Positions 27,999-39,047 of a DNA stretch of 64,000 nt are shown in pieces (position 1 is the first letter of the stretch; each line of letters starts with the position of its first letter). Below the pieces are notes generated by a model. It did not search any database, had not been told where the DNA came from, and saw only the letters and a program-made list of their open reading frames with translations. Source of the DNA: Hemibagrus wyckioides (lineage: Eukaryota; Chordata; Actinopteri; Siluriformes; Bagridae); NCBI RefSeq assembly GCF_019097595.1, contig NC_080710.1, positions 16,364,780-16,428,779 on the forward strand. The letters run 5' to 3'. A program made the position numbers and the translations under genes.

Positions 27999-28736
27999 AG
28001 CATCCACTGTAACTCCTCAAATGTTGAAGTTAAAGTCAAGGCCAGTGTTATTTCTGAGGGACACCTGCAGCTGAAGTCTGGGGAAATGGGTGTATTGTTG
28101 AAAGACACTGATAAAGGTCTGGGGAAAATCAAGTTCACCCCAGGTCAAAGATTAAACATATCATTTAATATACTATTCACTATACTACTAATATTCAGCT
28201 ATAAGCTTAGAATAATTAAATGGAAAAGGGATGGTGACTGATATACCCATGATGTCTTCTCAACATGAAAATGTTTCACACTGCAAAATGTTACAAAAAC
28301 CAAAACATGATAGGGATAAGACACCCATTTTTCTGTATGTTTTATATTAAAGCTGAATGGGAAATGTAAAATGTAAAATTAGAATATAATAATGTCTTGG
28401 AAAGTCCCAAAGACTGATGTCATCATGTGTGCTAAGAAACATGGATATACAGTAGACACTGAGCTTTGAAGCTGAAGTTTGTGGGGTTGATGAGATGTTC
28501 CATGTGAGCACCTTAATAATTTGTACTCAGTGCTGACCACAATAAACAATAAATCATCTCTGCCATCATCCAGTCTGAAGTATTTGGCTTTTTTTTAGTT
28601 AGTTTAAGTCTGCTCATTAGACTGAGCTAGTCTGGTCAATGTGGTGATTTGGGGTCAGATAGATTAGCTTCAGGAGAGTCTCACTTTAAGATGAATTCTT
28701 CTTCTTTTTCTTCTTCTTCTTCTTCTTCTTCTTCTT

Positions 28737-28798
<62 letters not shown>

Positions 28799-28834
28799 CA
28801 TTTTAACACACCACCTAATGTCATGTTTTAAATA
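27999..28834 (+). repeat. Duplicated unit, copy 1
   Basis: About 0.84 kb matching 30259-31045 at high identity. It starts CAGCATCCACTGTAACTCC and ends after a compound TTC/TTA microsatellite with CATGTTTTAAAT. The first 160 bases read as an open frame in both copies (VEVKVKASVISEGHLQLKSG), but the differences between copies are mostly amino-acid changing, so there is no sign of selection on a protein. Confidence 0.85.
28696..28799. repeat. TTC/TTA microsatellite (duplicated unit copy 1)
   Basis: About 70 bases of TTC followed by about 33 of TTA. The corresponding tract of copy 2 is at 30942-31028 with the proportions reversed. Confidence 0.95.
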
Positions 28835-30258
28835 GGGTAGATCATCCTAAGCAGCATTCCATTCCCCATTATTAGAATCGATATTTTATATATATTTATC
28901 CACTGTCATCCCAAACAGATGTGACATGAGTTTTTTTTAGATTTCAGATAATCCAAGTAACTCCAAGCTGAAGCAGTCCTATCTGATTATCAGAGATTTG
29001 GGGCGTCTCTGTACTTAGAGCCTCTTCATCCACAGATGAAATAGATTAACCAACATGAAATGTTGTTGCTGCAAAGCTGAATTCCAGTTTATCCAGAATA
29101 TACCCAAAATAAATGACTTTCTCTGATCTGAGCATTCAAGAACCTATTGATGTGAAAGTGGCAGTTAAGAGACGGTGTGTTATTTTCTTTTAAATGTCAC
29201 TGATCACATCTGAGAATATGAAAACAGACCTTCTCCAGAGTCCTGCTTTAATATAACACATCTGTCTGTATATTCAAATACTGGTTATATGGGAATATAC
29301 ACTCACCAAACACTTTATTAGGAATACCTGTACACCTGCTCATTCATGCAATTGTCTAATCAGCCAGGTGGCAGCAGTGCAATGCATAAAATCATGCAAA
29401 TCAGGCCAGCAGCTTTGAGTAATATTCAAACATCAGAATGGGAAAAAATGTGATCTCAGTGATTTTGACTGTGGCATAATTGATGGTGCCACATGAGCTG
29501 GTTTAAATATTTCTGTAATTGCTGATCTCCTGAGACTTTCACGCACAGTCTATAGAGTTTAATGGTAAAAAATAAAGAAAAAATGCCCAACCCTTCTGTG
29601 TTGATGGGAGAGGTTAACAGAGAATGGTCAGTCTGGTTATATAACCACTCTGTTCAACTGTGTTGAGCAGAAAGGAATCTCAGAATTCACAACACATCAA
29701 ATCTTGAGGTGGAGCAGAGGACCACATTTAGTTCCCCTTCTGTTAGCCAAGAACAGAAAGCTGAAGCTGCAGCGGGCACAGACTCACCAAAACCAGACAG
29801 CTGAAAAAACAAAGCCTGGTCTAATGCATCTCAATTTCTGCTAAGGCACACAGATGGTAAGTCAGAATTCTCACCAACAACATGAATCCATGGACCCAAC
29901 CTGCACTGTGTCAGCGGTCAAGGCTGGTGGAGGTGGTGTACTGGTGTGGGGAATGTTTTCTTGGCACATTGGGCCTGTTTTTACCAATCATTCATCACTT
30001 GAATGCCACAGCATATTTGAGTATTGCTTCTGAGCATGTGCATCCCTTCATGGCCACATTTTCTTCGCTTCTGAAGGTACTTGCAGTATGATAATGCATC
30101 ATGTCCCAAAGAAAAGGTCGACTCAAATGTTTCATGAACATAACAGTGATAAAGTTCTTCAGTGGCCTTCCCAGTCACTGGATCTGAACCCAATAGAACA
30201 TGATACAATCCTATCAACATGGACCAGACGAATGGAGGCTGTTTTAAGCGCAAAGGGC

Positions 30259-30959
30259 AGCATCCACTGTAACTCCTCAAAAGTTGAAGTTAAAGTCAAG
30301 GCCAGTGTTATTTCTGAGGGACACCTGCAGCTGAAGTCTGGGAGAATCAGTGTATTGTTGAAAGACACTGATAAAGGTTTGGGGAAAATCAAGTTCACCC
30401 CAGATCAAAGATTAAACATATCATTCAAAATGCATGAATTAGCTATGAGCTTAGAATAATTAAATGGAAAAGGGATAGTGACTCTGACATACCCATGATG
30501 TCTTCTCAACATGAAAATGTTTTAAACTGCAAAATGTTATAAAAATCAAAACATAATGATAGGGATAAGACACCCATTTTATATATGTTTTATATTAAAG
30601 CTGAATGGGAAATGTAAAATTAGAATATAATAATGTTTTGGAAATTCCGAAACTTTCGATTCAACTTGAGGAGTTAAGGCTGATGTCATCATGTGTGATA
30701 AGAAACATGTATATAGAAACATGTACTTTGAAACTGAAGCTGGTGGCGTTGATGAGATGTTCCATGTGAGCACCTTGTAATTTGTACTTAGTGCTGACCA
30801 CAATAAACCTCATCTCTGCTATCATCCATTATTTTTTTAGTTAGTTTAAGTCTGCTCATTAGACTGAGATAGTCGGGTCAATGTGGTAATTTGGAGTCAG
30901 GTAGATAGATTAACTTTAGGAGAGTCTCACTCTAAACTAAATTCTTCTTCTTCTTCTTC

Positions 30960-31027
<68 letters not shown>

Positions 31028-31045
31028 TTACCACATGTTTTAAAT
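30259..31045 (+). repeat. Duplicated unit, copy 2, inside the Tc1 element
   Basis: Second copy of the unit at 27999-28834, same orientation, offset 2260 bases. It lies within the Tc1 element, flanked on both sides by the same approximately 115 bp of Tc1 end sequence. Its microsatellite has few TTC and many TTA units, the reverse of copy 1. Confidence 0.85.
30942..31028. repeat. TTC/TTA microsatellite (duplicated unit copy 2)
   Basis: About 20 bases of TTC followed by about 65 of TTA. Confidence 0.95.
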
Positions 31046-31487
31046 GACAGAGTTCTTCAGTGGCCTTCCCAGTCACTGGATCTGAACCCAATAGAACATG
31101 ATACAATCCAATCAACATGGACCAGAAGAATGGAGGCTGTTTTGAGAGCAAAGGGAGGCCCCACACAGTATTACTGTAATGTTCCTAATAAAGTGCTCGT
31201 TGAATGTAAATTCAGGGGTGTGGTCATACTTGTGGCATCTCAACAATCTTCCTCAGTTCTGACTGTGATACAAAATTCACATTTATATCTTTGAGAATCA
31301 TCGAACTAATTTTGTAGGGATGAGGCAAATACAATAAAGCCATTTTGTGGCAATACATCTTGTACCGAGGTCCTTACATAATGAAATGGTGAATCACCTC
31401 ATACCTAAACACTGAATAATTGGACAAGTCAGCCTAAATGTCACAATTCTGGGAACAAGAAATCATCTCATAACTGCTTTAAAATGG

Positions 31488-31580
31488 GTAGGGTCACATG
31501 GATCTGGAGCCTATTCCAGGAACCCTGAGCACAAGGTGGGACACCATTCGTTCGCAGGGCATCATGCACACACACATGAA
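31488..31580 (+). repeat. Decayed interspersed repeat
   Basis: Contains GGATCTGGAGCCTATTCCAG, GAACCCTGAGCACAAGGTGG and a CA run. Same apparent family as 27510-27660 and 62200-62350. Confidence 0.45.
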
Positions 31581-31862
31581 GAAAGAAAGGAATGCTGTAC
31601 AGAAGTCAAGAGCAGAGTATTGGTGTAAAATGACTAAGTGTAAATCTAAGTGTAAACCGACCATGTGCCACAGGAAAAACACAGTAAATGGAAAGTTCCT
31701 GAAAATGGTATACATTTCTAGACTTATGACATCTGTCAGCTACTTTAAAGGTTGTATACATCTGCAGAATTGTATCCTCCCTTAAGTGGCTTTGAATATT
31801 AAAAAGAAAGAGAAAAAATGAAAGAAAGAAAAAAAGCATTTTCCAATAAATACAGAAATATA

Positions 31863-32378
<516 letters not shown>

Positions 32379-32380
32379 TA

Positions 32381-32690
32381 AAAGCTGGATTAGGTGTGTT
32401 TCGTGTTTACACCACTAGAGGTCAATATGAACACCAATACAAACAAGACTCCTCGGAAACGTGCCGCTGTTTACATGCAGGAGGTCGTCTCTTTGAATGA
32501 CCAAAGACAGATTTACAGACTCTAAGTCACGGTGCACCAGTAAGTAACATATTATGCATGCTTAAATTCTGTCCATGCTTTATAAAAAATAGCGTGTGTG
32601 GCTGGTGGAGAAAAGCAGATTATTCAGGCGATATCCATCGCTACCTAGATAGCGTGTTTGTTGTTACAGCTGGTTAGCTAGCGGCTAAGG
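32381..32690 (+). promoter_or_regulatory. tcaim: Presumed tcaim promoter and non-coding exon 1
   Basis: The translation start lies in an exon with a clear acceptor, so a non-coding first exon must lie upstream. Two donor-like sites exist: GTAAGT at 32540 and a stronger AAG/GTAAGT at 32690. The segment is richer in CpG than its neighbours. The transcription start cannot be set from sequence alone. It begins immediately after a Tc1-derived element. Confidence 0.45.
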
Positions 32691-33079
32691 TAAGTTACTC
32701 GGACAGCTAAATTACATCGAGCTGTCTTCGTACTTCCTGCAGCCGAGGTGGAGATATTTGTCACTGCGATGTGTTTGTTACTGAATTGGCCAAAAACGTT
32801 GGCTTTAAATGTTTACTGAACTTTCTGCACAGTCTTAGACTCTTTGCTAACCTTTTACGAAGTGAATTTGTTTATTTCCCATTAACGCTGTATGACTTCA
32901 GCACGACTGAATGTAACTGGTGTAGTCACACTAGAGACACTGTCAATGACTGTGTTATACCTTTTACATAAAAATAATCAACCTGTTGATTTTTATTACT
33001 TGGAACATGATTTCAGTGTTTTTTTAAAAGTTATATCTGGTGTGTTGTGTGTTTTTGTTTGTTTGTTTTGTTTTTTTAG

Positions 33080-33147
33080 GAATGGTTTCAGAGGTGAACT
33101 CGGCTGAAAGCTAACGTGATGTCTCTGACTTCACTCCTGCGTGTGAG
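33080..33147 (+). CDS. tcaim: tcaim exon 2 (first coding exon)
   Basis: The acceptor is a T-rich tract ending in AG at 33078-33079 and the donor GT is at 33148. Coding starts at ATG 33119 and gives MSLTSLLRV plus two bases of an Arg codon. The exon also carries a 10-codon uORF (33082-33114). The start codon lies downstream of an in-frame stop, so no longer N-terminus is possible within this exon. Confidence 0.85.
33082..33114 (+). promoter_or_regulatory. uORF in the tcaim leader
   Basis: An ATG at 33082, three bases into exon 2, opens a 10-codon frame (MVSEVNSAES) that stops at TAA 33112-33114. The main ATG follows four bases later. +4 is G. Such an arrangement can reduce initiation at the main start or allow reinitiation. 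Whether it is used is inference. Confidence 0.6.
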
Positions 33148-36100
33148 GTTGGTTTACCTCTCTAAGAAAAGCAGAAACGGCTGTTTCAGAGCTTAATAAA
33201 AGCCCAGGAGTTTTATGGTTTGAAATCTTCAGCGTGTCTAAAATATCACGGTTATATATGAATCAAAAATCAAAAGGGAAAAAAAACCCTCCTCCATTGG
33301 TTTTTGTTACTGTAACACAAGGTTCCTTAACCTTCTGTTAGTTATATGTTGCCAGAGGACACTTCTGTATTAATGATGATCAGTGCACAAGAGATTAAAG
33401 TTTTCTTTATAGATCACAATGGACCGATATTATAAACTCTTGGTGCAGGATTAGTCGTGCCTGGTCAATACTGGACCATATTAGACTGTATCTGTGTCAC
33501 AATAACTTACCTAAAACCCCAGAAGCGTCAATTCTTTGCCTCCACCTTTTAAATGTGTGTTTTATTTTAAGACTAAGATTTTCTGCTTATAAATGATGGC
33601 AGCTACTTCTTCAACATCTTCCTCAACTCACGCAGGCTCAGCAGCAGATGCAGCACAAATCAGATACTTCATATAAGAGCTCTGTCAGGAGCCGATGCTG
33701 TTAATGCGCTCCGGCCCTTTTATTTTGCGGTCCACCCTGACTTCTTTGGCCAGCATCCAAGAGAAAGGGTGAGGAAGTGATGCCTTGTTGTTCCACTTTG
33801 TAAAGCTCTGGTGTCTGTGTTGTGTATTGAATGTAAATACTGTCCTCAAATCCACAAACCTGCCTCTGATTTTCTGGTTTGCAGGAAGTGAATGAAAACT
33901 CTCTCAAAAGATTGAATGGCTATTTGGAGAGTCTTCAGAAGCCAGGCTTTAGGTCTGTGAAGCCTACGAAACTCACTTTTTACCTCAGGGACATAAGGGA
34001 AAAAACCGAGGACAACAATGATGTGCTGCATTCTGGTATGTTGGTGCACTTCTTAAACAATATTTCTGATTAGCACTGATTAGTGATGAGCTTGGAATAA
34101 TATCCTGAGTGTTGTGTAAAACCAGTCCTACTCACAGTTTTTCTCTATTTGTACACTATCTGTACTATAGGCTCTGTTTTCCATTACAAGTGGCTAGCCA
34201 ACCAAACAAACCCAAATGTGACACATCTTAAATAATATAGAATTACACTGATCAGGCATAACGTTATAAGCACCGAGAGGTGAAGTGAATATCACTGATT
34301 ATCTCCTCATCATGGCACCTGTTAGTGGGTGGGATATATTAGGCAGCAAGTGAACATTTTGTCCTCAAAGTTGATGTGTTAGAAGCAGGAAAAAAATGGG
34401 CAAGAGTAAGGATTTGAGTGAGTTTAACAAAGGGCCAAATTGTGATGGCTAGACGACTGGATCAGAGCGTCTCCAAAACTGCAGCTCTTATGGGGTGTTC
34501 CCGGTCTGCAGTGGTCAGTATCCATCAAAAGTATCCCTAACAGATTTTTATGTGAATCGTTGCCAATCATGCTAAATATCAGTGAGAAGAAAGCATTACT
34601 GTATGTAAAAAAAAAAAAAAAACTTCTGGAACATTAAATTGTATGATAAATTTGTGACATTACCCTTTAAAATTTTCAAAGGACATTTGGGTGGAAAAAA
34701 GAAATTTAGTTTGGCTGACAGTCACTTAATTACTACTTGAGATTGATGTGCCATTCTAGCCAGAGACATTACAGCTATTCTAGGTCCTGGCTCATCACGC
34801 ATGGTACGTGGGAACAGAGGATGTCTAAATTTAGGGTGTGATGTTTTGCCATTCTCATTGTTTTGTGGAAAAGCATTATATGTTTAAGTGTTACTAAAAG
34901 GTATATACTATTCTCTTTTTTTTCTCATATTTAGATAAGCATTAGAATTGAGTTTTAGTAAGTTTTCCACACAAGCTACCAGGGCTGATATAATGCCAAA
35001 AAATACATTTTTATCTCCTATTTTTCACCGATTAATATTGTGAAGAGTTTAGGGGACAGTTAAGATGAGGTACATGTGGCCTTCCTCATTCCCTCATTGT
35101 GCTATCTTTGTCTGCCTACATTTCACAGGTTTCCATTTGGTGACTTTCACTCTGCAAGCGAAGGATGTCCTGTGTGCAGTGGTGGATGTTTTGAAGTTCT
35201 GTAGCTTGTCAGTGGAACACATGCAGGAACTTCTCACAGCCCGAGCCCAAAGCCAGAATGCAGCACAACAAGGTGGAATTCCTTTCTATCGCCCGATTAA
35301 ATGGGACAAGACATACTACACGTTCACAGGCTTCAGAGACCCAGAGCAGGAGCTGGAGCAGGCAAAGAAAATGGAAACCACACTCAGGTTAACTGAAATC
35401 CACATAAACAAACCTGAGCATAGTCTTTATAACGTCTGATCCTTAATACATTCCACATAGAAGCTGCTCTTAAGCTATTTGCTACATGCAGATGTTGTTA
35501 AAGAATGCCTATAATTTTAACTTGCATTATACAAGGTTATAATTATATCATACTAGGACCTGCAAAATAGGACCGGCTTTCTATAATGGTGCTGCTGTAG
35601 TGTAGAGACCTGCATCTAATTTTGGAACAGGAACCTGTACTTTTCCTACATTTCAGTTTATTTAGAGTACAGAACGTGCTTACCATCAAACTGAGCTGTT
35701 GTGATGCCTTAATTATCACACAGTACACAGAGCTAGTTAAAACCTAAGCTGGAATACCAGTTTTCAAGCAGTATTGAAGGCTTGCTTTCCAATGGGCTTT
35801 AATTTTTAACAGAAACATTTATTTGCAAAGGTAGAACAGCATAGATGTAAAACACAACACATATCATTGCAATTTCTTGTCAGCATTATTGTAATCATCA
35901 CACTGTCTTGTGCATTTGTGGATTTGTTACTTTTGGTCTGAATTGCAAACTGATTATCTGGCCCATGCTTGAACACTGATTTTGCAGTCAGTGGCTGAGA
36001 AACAATGAACCAGAGGCCACCAAGAAGCAAAAGGCCAGCGTTCCACGACGAGCCGAGCTGAAGAGACTGAAGAGAGAGCTTGTTGAGAAACTGGGCCTAC

Positions 36101-39047
36101 TTGATATCAGGTCAGCTTTGATATACGCGCATGTAAAGCCATTTCATTACTTCAGAACAAAAAGCTAGATTAGGGTTGACCGAGCCGAAGTCAGCGATTA
36201 CACACTAAATTATGGAAAGTATGTGGACACCTGACATCCATTTGTTGGTCCTATCATTTGCTGTTAAAACAACTTCCACTCTTCTGGCAAGGCTTTCCGA
36301 CAGATATTGGAGCATGGCTGTGGGGATTTGCTTGTTCAGCCTCAAAAGCATTAGTGAGGTAGGGTGCTGATGTCAAGTTTGAAGGCCTGGCATGCAGTCT
36401 GGGTTTCAGTTCATCCCAGCAATGTTCATGGGGTTAATGTCCACTCGAGTTCTTCCATATCAGCTTTGACAACCCATGTCTTTGTGCACAGAGGCATTGT
36501 CAAACAGGTTTGGTCCTCTGGAGACTAGGAGTCATCTTGACAGCTAGTATTTTGTATAACCATAGGCATGCTTGATGCCTACACTCCTCCACTTTTGCAC
36601 TCATGCAGCCATATATGATCACACTCCCACCTCTGTGCTTCACTGTCAGGAATATGCATCCACTATGGTCCTGGCCAGGTTCACACCTAACATTCTAGAC
36701 CCCATCTGAGCCTTATAAATTTATCTTGGTCTCATCTGATCAAAAAATGTGCTCCCAATGTTAATCAGACTTCTTTTTTCATGTTCTTTAACTAAGCTTA
36801 ATCTTGCACTTTTATGCCGATAACCAGGCAAGGCTTATTGTTCTTAGTAGCCATACATAGTGGTTGACGTAATTCATTGATAACCCCTGTGCCAAGTCTG
36901 AAGCACTTGCCTCGGAGCTACACTGTGCAAGTAGCACACTGTCCATAGCATCATTTTAGGAGGATCCTACTGCTGCTTTGATTAGTGGTACTGTGGCTTG
37001 TTCTATCTGTCCTGATTATGGCTGCAACTGTGTTTCGACTGATTTTAAGTTGTTCACCGCTCTTCATGTATTCTGTTCCATCTCTGTGAAGTCTCGCAAT
37101 CAGATTTTTCAATTACTTTGGCAATTATTTTCCATGTGGAGCAATGATGCAGATATGCGTATAGACCAGACAGCCCGCAGATCCTAAATGAGAAAATTCT
37201 TGTGTTCACAAGTCATTTCATAACCATGTTCATGCAGTAAGGTTAATTGGAAATCACTGATGTATTCATTTTGTACATGTTTCAATAATCACAGGTTTTC
37301 TAACTTGGTAACGATTACATGCGTGTTAACTTTTGTTGCATCGAGTTTCTACTTTGGGGCCTGTATTTATAATATAGTTTTTTGCAAAGTATTTCTTTTT
37401 GAGTGTTCATAAGAGGAAATACTCTACATGTCAACTTATGAATAATGTAATTATTCAGAATTTCTACAAATGTGAATATTGTGAGTGATAGTTAAGTGAT
37501 ATTGCACAGGAGTGTAGCCACTTTTGTTGTATACCATACCATATTTTTTTATCCTCTCCTACCTGCAGGTGGCAGCGCAAGTGGGGAGTTGCACACAGAT
37601 GCTGTCAGATGCAGAGTTTGAGCCGCCTCTCTTCACAGAACCCAGAGGCCATGCCTAATCTCAGAGGTACTCTATGCAACAAAAGGATTATATGTGACAC
37701 ATGGGTACTGTTTTTGTTGTATAAACGGATGACAGAAAAGATGAGTCAGCATGCCTGCATGGCCTCTTGTATTGACATCTTTTCACCACACAGGGCACAC
37801 AATAGTCTTTACTGACCAATCAGGAATGAATGCCTCAGGCCATGTGATGCTGGGAACAATGGATGTGCATCATCAGTGGACAGAGGTAAAGTGTGTGTGT
37901 ATATCTGTTTCATCTCCATTGATTGTGCTAAAATCCTCTAATAAATAGTTCTTATTATTTAGCTTCTTTTTGTGCATGTATTCTATTACCTGTGTTGCTC
38001 TGTGTGCGCAGCTCTTTGAGAGGTTGCCTAGTTACAGCAGACTGTTGCAGCAGACAGAGTGGCTAAAGGACAGGATCAGTTTCCTGTTAGGTGGGATCCA
38101 GGTGATTCATATGGAGCGTGTGGGTCTGGTGTTACCTCTGGAAGACCACTTTAGCACCCTGAACACCTTCCACAAGAGACTGCTGCCTCACAGACTCGCC
38201 CTGCACCCGCGCAGCCTACAGGGACTCGCCATGATCCTAGAAAAGTAAGATGTCCGCTACTCAGTCATTTAATAAATGTGTGTACTTGTGTGCAGTTAAA
38301 AAAGAAATAACACCAACAGGTCATATGGAGAAACATTGCTAAATGATGTTTTACTTCTTGTGTTGTTTTAGAGAACAAAGAAGGCATAAAAGAGTCAGAT
38401 GATTCTTCTCAAATATGTTGTTTCATGTAAGAGTCTGATTGTTTAACACTTTGTAATGAGCTATGTTGGGAGCAGGGAAACCTTGACACTCTTCAGCTTT
38501 TAAAGTATTCATTGTGCTGCACTGATCACTGTACTTTGAATTTTGTGTCCACTGTAGTGACCGTTCTAGTGCTAGTCTTCATGAGACGGGCCACTTCATC
38601 ATCCCCACTATGAGTGACCCTGTTCATCTACAGAACTTCCTTCAGAGCCATGCCCAGGAGGCTCGCAGACGTCTGCAGCGCAAGGAGCAGTTAGTGCAGA
38701 TCTTAATTTTATTCCTGTGCTGCGTTTTTTTAAAAGCAAACTTAGAGGGAAATAATCAACGTAATCATTGTAATAACTGTTTACATCTCTCTCATCTCAG
38801 TGCACTCTGTATGTTCTGCAGGTTAGAGGCTGAGGAGGAGGATGTGGTGTCCGTTTGTGTGCAGGGTCTGTCTCTGCGGAGTCTGTCCAAAGAGCCCAGT
38901 GTCTCCAGCAGTCAGATGATCCCCTGCTGCAGGCGTTTGCTTGAGGAGAGGTCTCCTTATATGCAGGGCCTGCATCTCTGCATCTCGCACTTTTATTCTG
39001 TTATGCAGGATGGTGATCTTTGTATACCTTGGGATTGGAAGGGCTGA
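33119..39047 (+). CDS. tcaim: tcaim, T-cell activation inhibitor, mitochondrial (10 coding exons, complete)
   Basis: Joining 33119-33147, 33636-33768, 33885-34035, 35129-35387, 35988-36110, 37569-37666, 37794-37885, 38012-38244, 38558-38689 and 38822-39047 gives 1476 nt: 491 codons plus TGA. Every junction is GT-AG and keeps frame. From memory the human protein is about 496 aa, and the product follows it along its whole length, including the [38 protein letters not shown]-like and [15 protein letters not shown] blocks. The first 28 or so residues are rich in Leu, Ser and Arg and lack acidic residues, as expected of a mitochondrial presequence. Family knowledge: the protein has DUF4460 then DUF4461, is mitochondrial, and is linked to restraint of T-cell activation; its biochemical activity is not established. 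The start is supported by an in-frame TGA at 33095-33097. No frameshift or stop interrupts it. Confidence 0.95.
33636..33768 (+). CDS. tcaim: tcaim exon 3
   Basis: The acceptor AG is at 33634-33635 and the donor GTGAGG starts at 33769. It completes the Arg codon, finishes the basic presequence, and encodes [20 protein letters not shown] and the following DFFGQHP block, the best conserved N-terminal stretch of the family (start of DUF4460). It ends in phase 0. Confidence 0.93.
33885..34035 (+). CDS. tcaim: tcaim exon 4
   Basis: The acceptor is TTTGCAG ending at 33884 and the donor GTATGT starts at 34036. It encodes the [20 protein letters not shown] segment and a charged, acidic stretch (EKTEDNND). 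One base of a Gly codon spills into the next exon. Confidence 0.93.
34246..34532 (+). mobile_element. Truncated Tc1-like element, tcaim intron
   Basis: The same family as 31863-32378, preceded by TA, with about 285 bp of the left part. It keeps the region of the transposase start and stops abruptly at a point where the other copy continues. It includes a short segment (around 34315-34350) missing from the other copy, so neither derives directly from the other. Confidence 0.8.
35129..35387 (+). CDS. tcaim: tcaim exon 5
   Basis: The acceptor is TTTCACAG ending at 35128 and the donor GTTAAC starts at 35388. This is the longest internal exon. It encodes the [14 protein letters not shown] segment, the LSVEHMQ helix region, and the conserved [19 protein letters not shown] block leading to an acidic helix. 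It ends in phase 2. Confidence 0.93.
35988..36110 (+). CDS. tcaim: tcaim exon 6
   Basis: The acceptor is TTTTGCAG ending at 35987 and the donor GTCAGC starts at 36111. It encodes [13 protein letters not shown] followed by a strongly basic helix ([21 protein letters not shown]), which matches the family. Phase 2 enters and phase 2 leaves. Confidence 0.9.
36199..37190 (-). mobile_element. Tc1-like transposase pseudogene, antisense in tcaim intron
   Basis: Read on the minus strand, the segment runs colinearly through a Tc1-type transposase. An N-terminal helix-turn-helix ([20 protein letters not shown]) is near 37150-37050, a central region is near 36900-36600, and the C-terminal part (MEELEW) is near 36450. 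It has many stops and frameshifts. The end at about 36200-36230 (TATGTGGACACCTGAC) matches the end of the remnant at 40048. It fills much of the 1.46 kb intron between exons 6 and 7. Confidence 0.75.
37569..37666 (+). CDS. tcaim: tcaim exon 7
   Basis: The acceptor is CTACCTGCAG ending at 37568 and the donor GTACTC starts at 37667. It encodes [20 protein letters not shown], the start of the DUF4461 core. The upstream intron holds the antisense Tc1 pseudogene. Confidence 0.92.
37794..37885 (+). CDS. tcaim: tcaim exon 8
   Basis: The acceptor is CACCACACAG ending at 37793 and the donor GTAAAG starts at 37886. It encodes the [20 protein letters not shown] block and ends in WTE at phase 0. This is one of the most recognisable stretches of the family. 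Confidence 0.93.
38012..38244 (+). CDS. tcaim: tcaim exon 9
   Basis: The acceptor is GTGTGCGCAG ending at 38011 and the donor GTAAGA starts at 38245. It encodes [20 protein letters not shown], the FLLGGIQV strand, and the helix ending in [13 protein letters not shown]. It ends in phase 2. Confidence 0.93.
38558..38689 (+). CDS. tcaim: tcaim exon 10
   Basis: The acceptor is CCACTGTAG ending at 38557 and the donor GTTAGT starts at 38690. It encodes [20 protein letters not shown] and a basic helix ending in RKEQ. The open frame runs on into the intron to a later stop, but the splice gives the family sequence. Confidence 0.92.
38822..39047 (+). CDS. tcaim: tcaim exon 11 (terminal coding exon)
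   Basis: The acceptor is TTCTGCAG ending at 38821. It encodes an acidic segment, a [17 protein letters not shown] stretch, and the conserved C-terminus [15 protein letters not shown] followed by DWKG and TGA at 39045-39047. The C-terminus is a few residues shorter than the human one as I recall it. Confidence 0.93.

Larger units (their letters stand above)
29300..31206 (+). mobile_element. Tc1-like element, degenerate and interrupted
   Basis: The left end starts CACTCACCAAACACTTTATT and the right end is its imperfect inverse (AATAAAGTGCTCGTTGAATG), with TA on both sides (29298-29299, 31207-31208). The interior reads as a decayed Tc1 transposase on +, with many stops and small deletions; the DLNPIEH motif near 30185 marks the C-terminal catalytic region. 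Intact elements of this family are usually 1.2-1.6 kb. This one is longer because 30259-31045 is foreign sequence and about 115 bp of the element's end is present twice (30140-30258 and 31047-31164). It is not able to encode an active transposase. Confidence 0.85.

Noticed and set aside
28001..28230. Open frame HCNSSNVEVKV... present in both duplicated units, as a possible terminal exon
   Set aside because: Most differences between the copies change amino acids and no family is recognised, so there is no evidence of coding constraint.
28649..28831. Poly-Ser/poly-Tyr open frame
   Set aside because: Translation of the TTC/TTA microsatellite.
30088..30459. 123-codon open frame spanning Tc1 and duplicated-unit sequence
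   Set aside because: It crosses the rearrangement junction at 30258; the first part is decayed transposase and the rest is the duplicated unit. A chance fusion, with no promoter or splice support.
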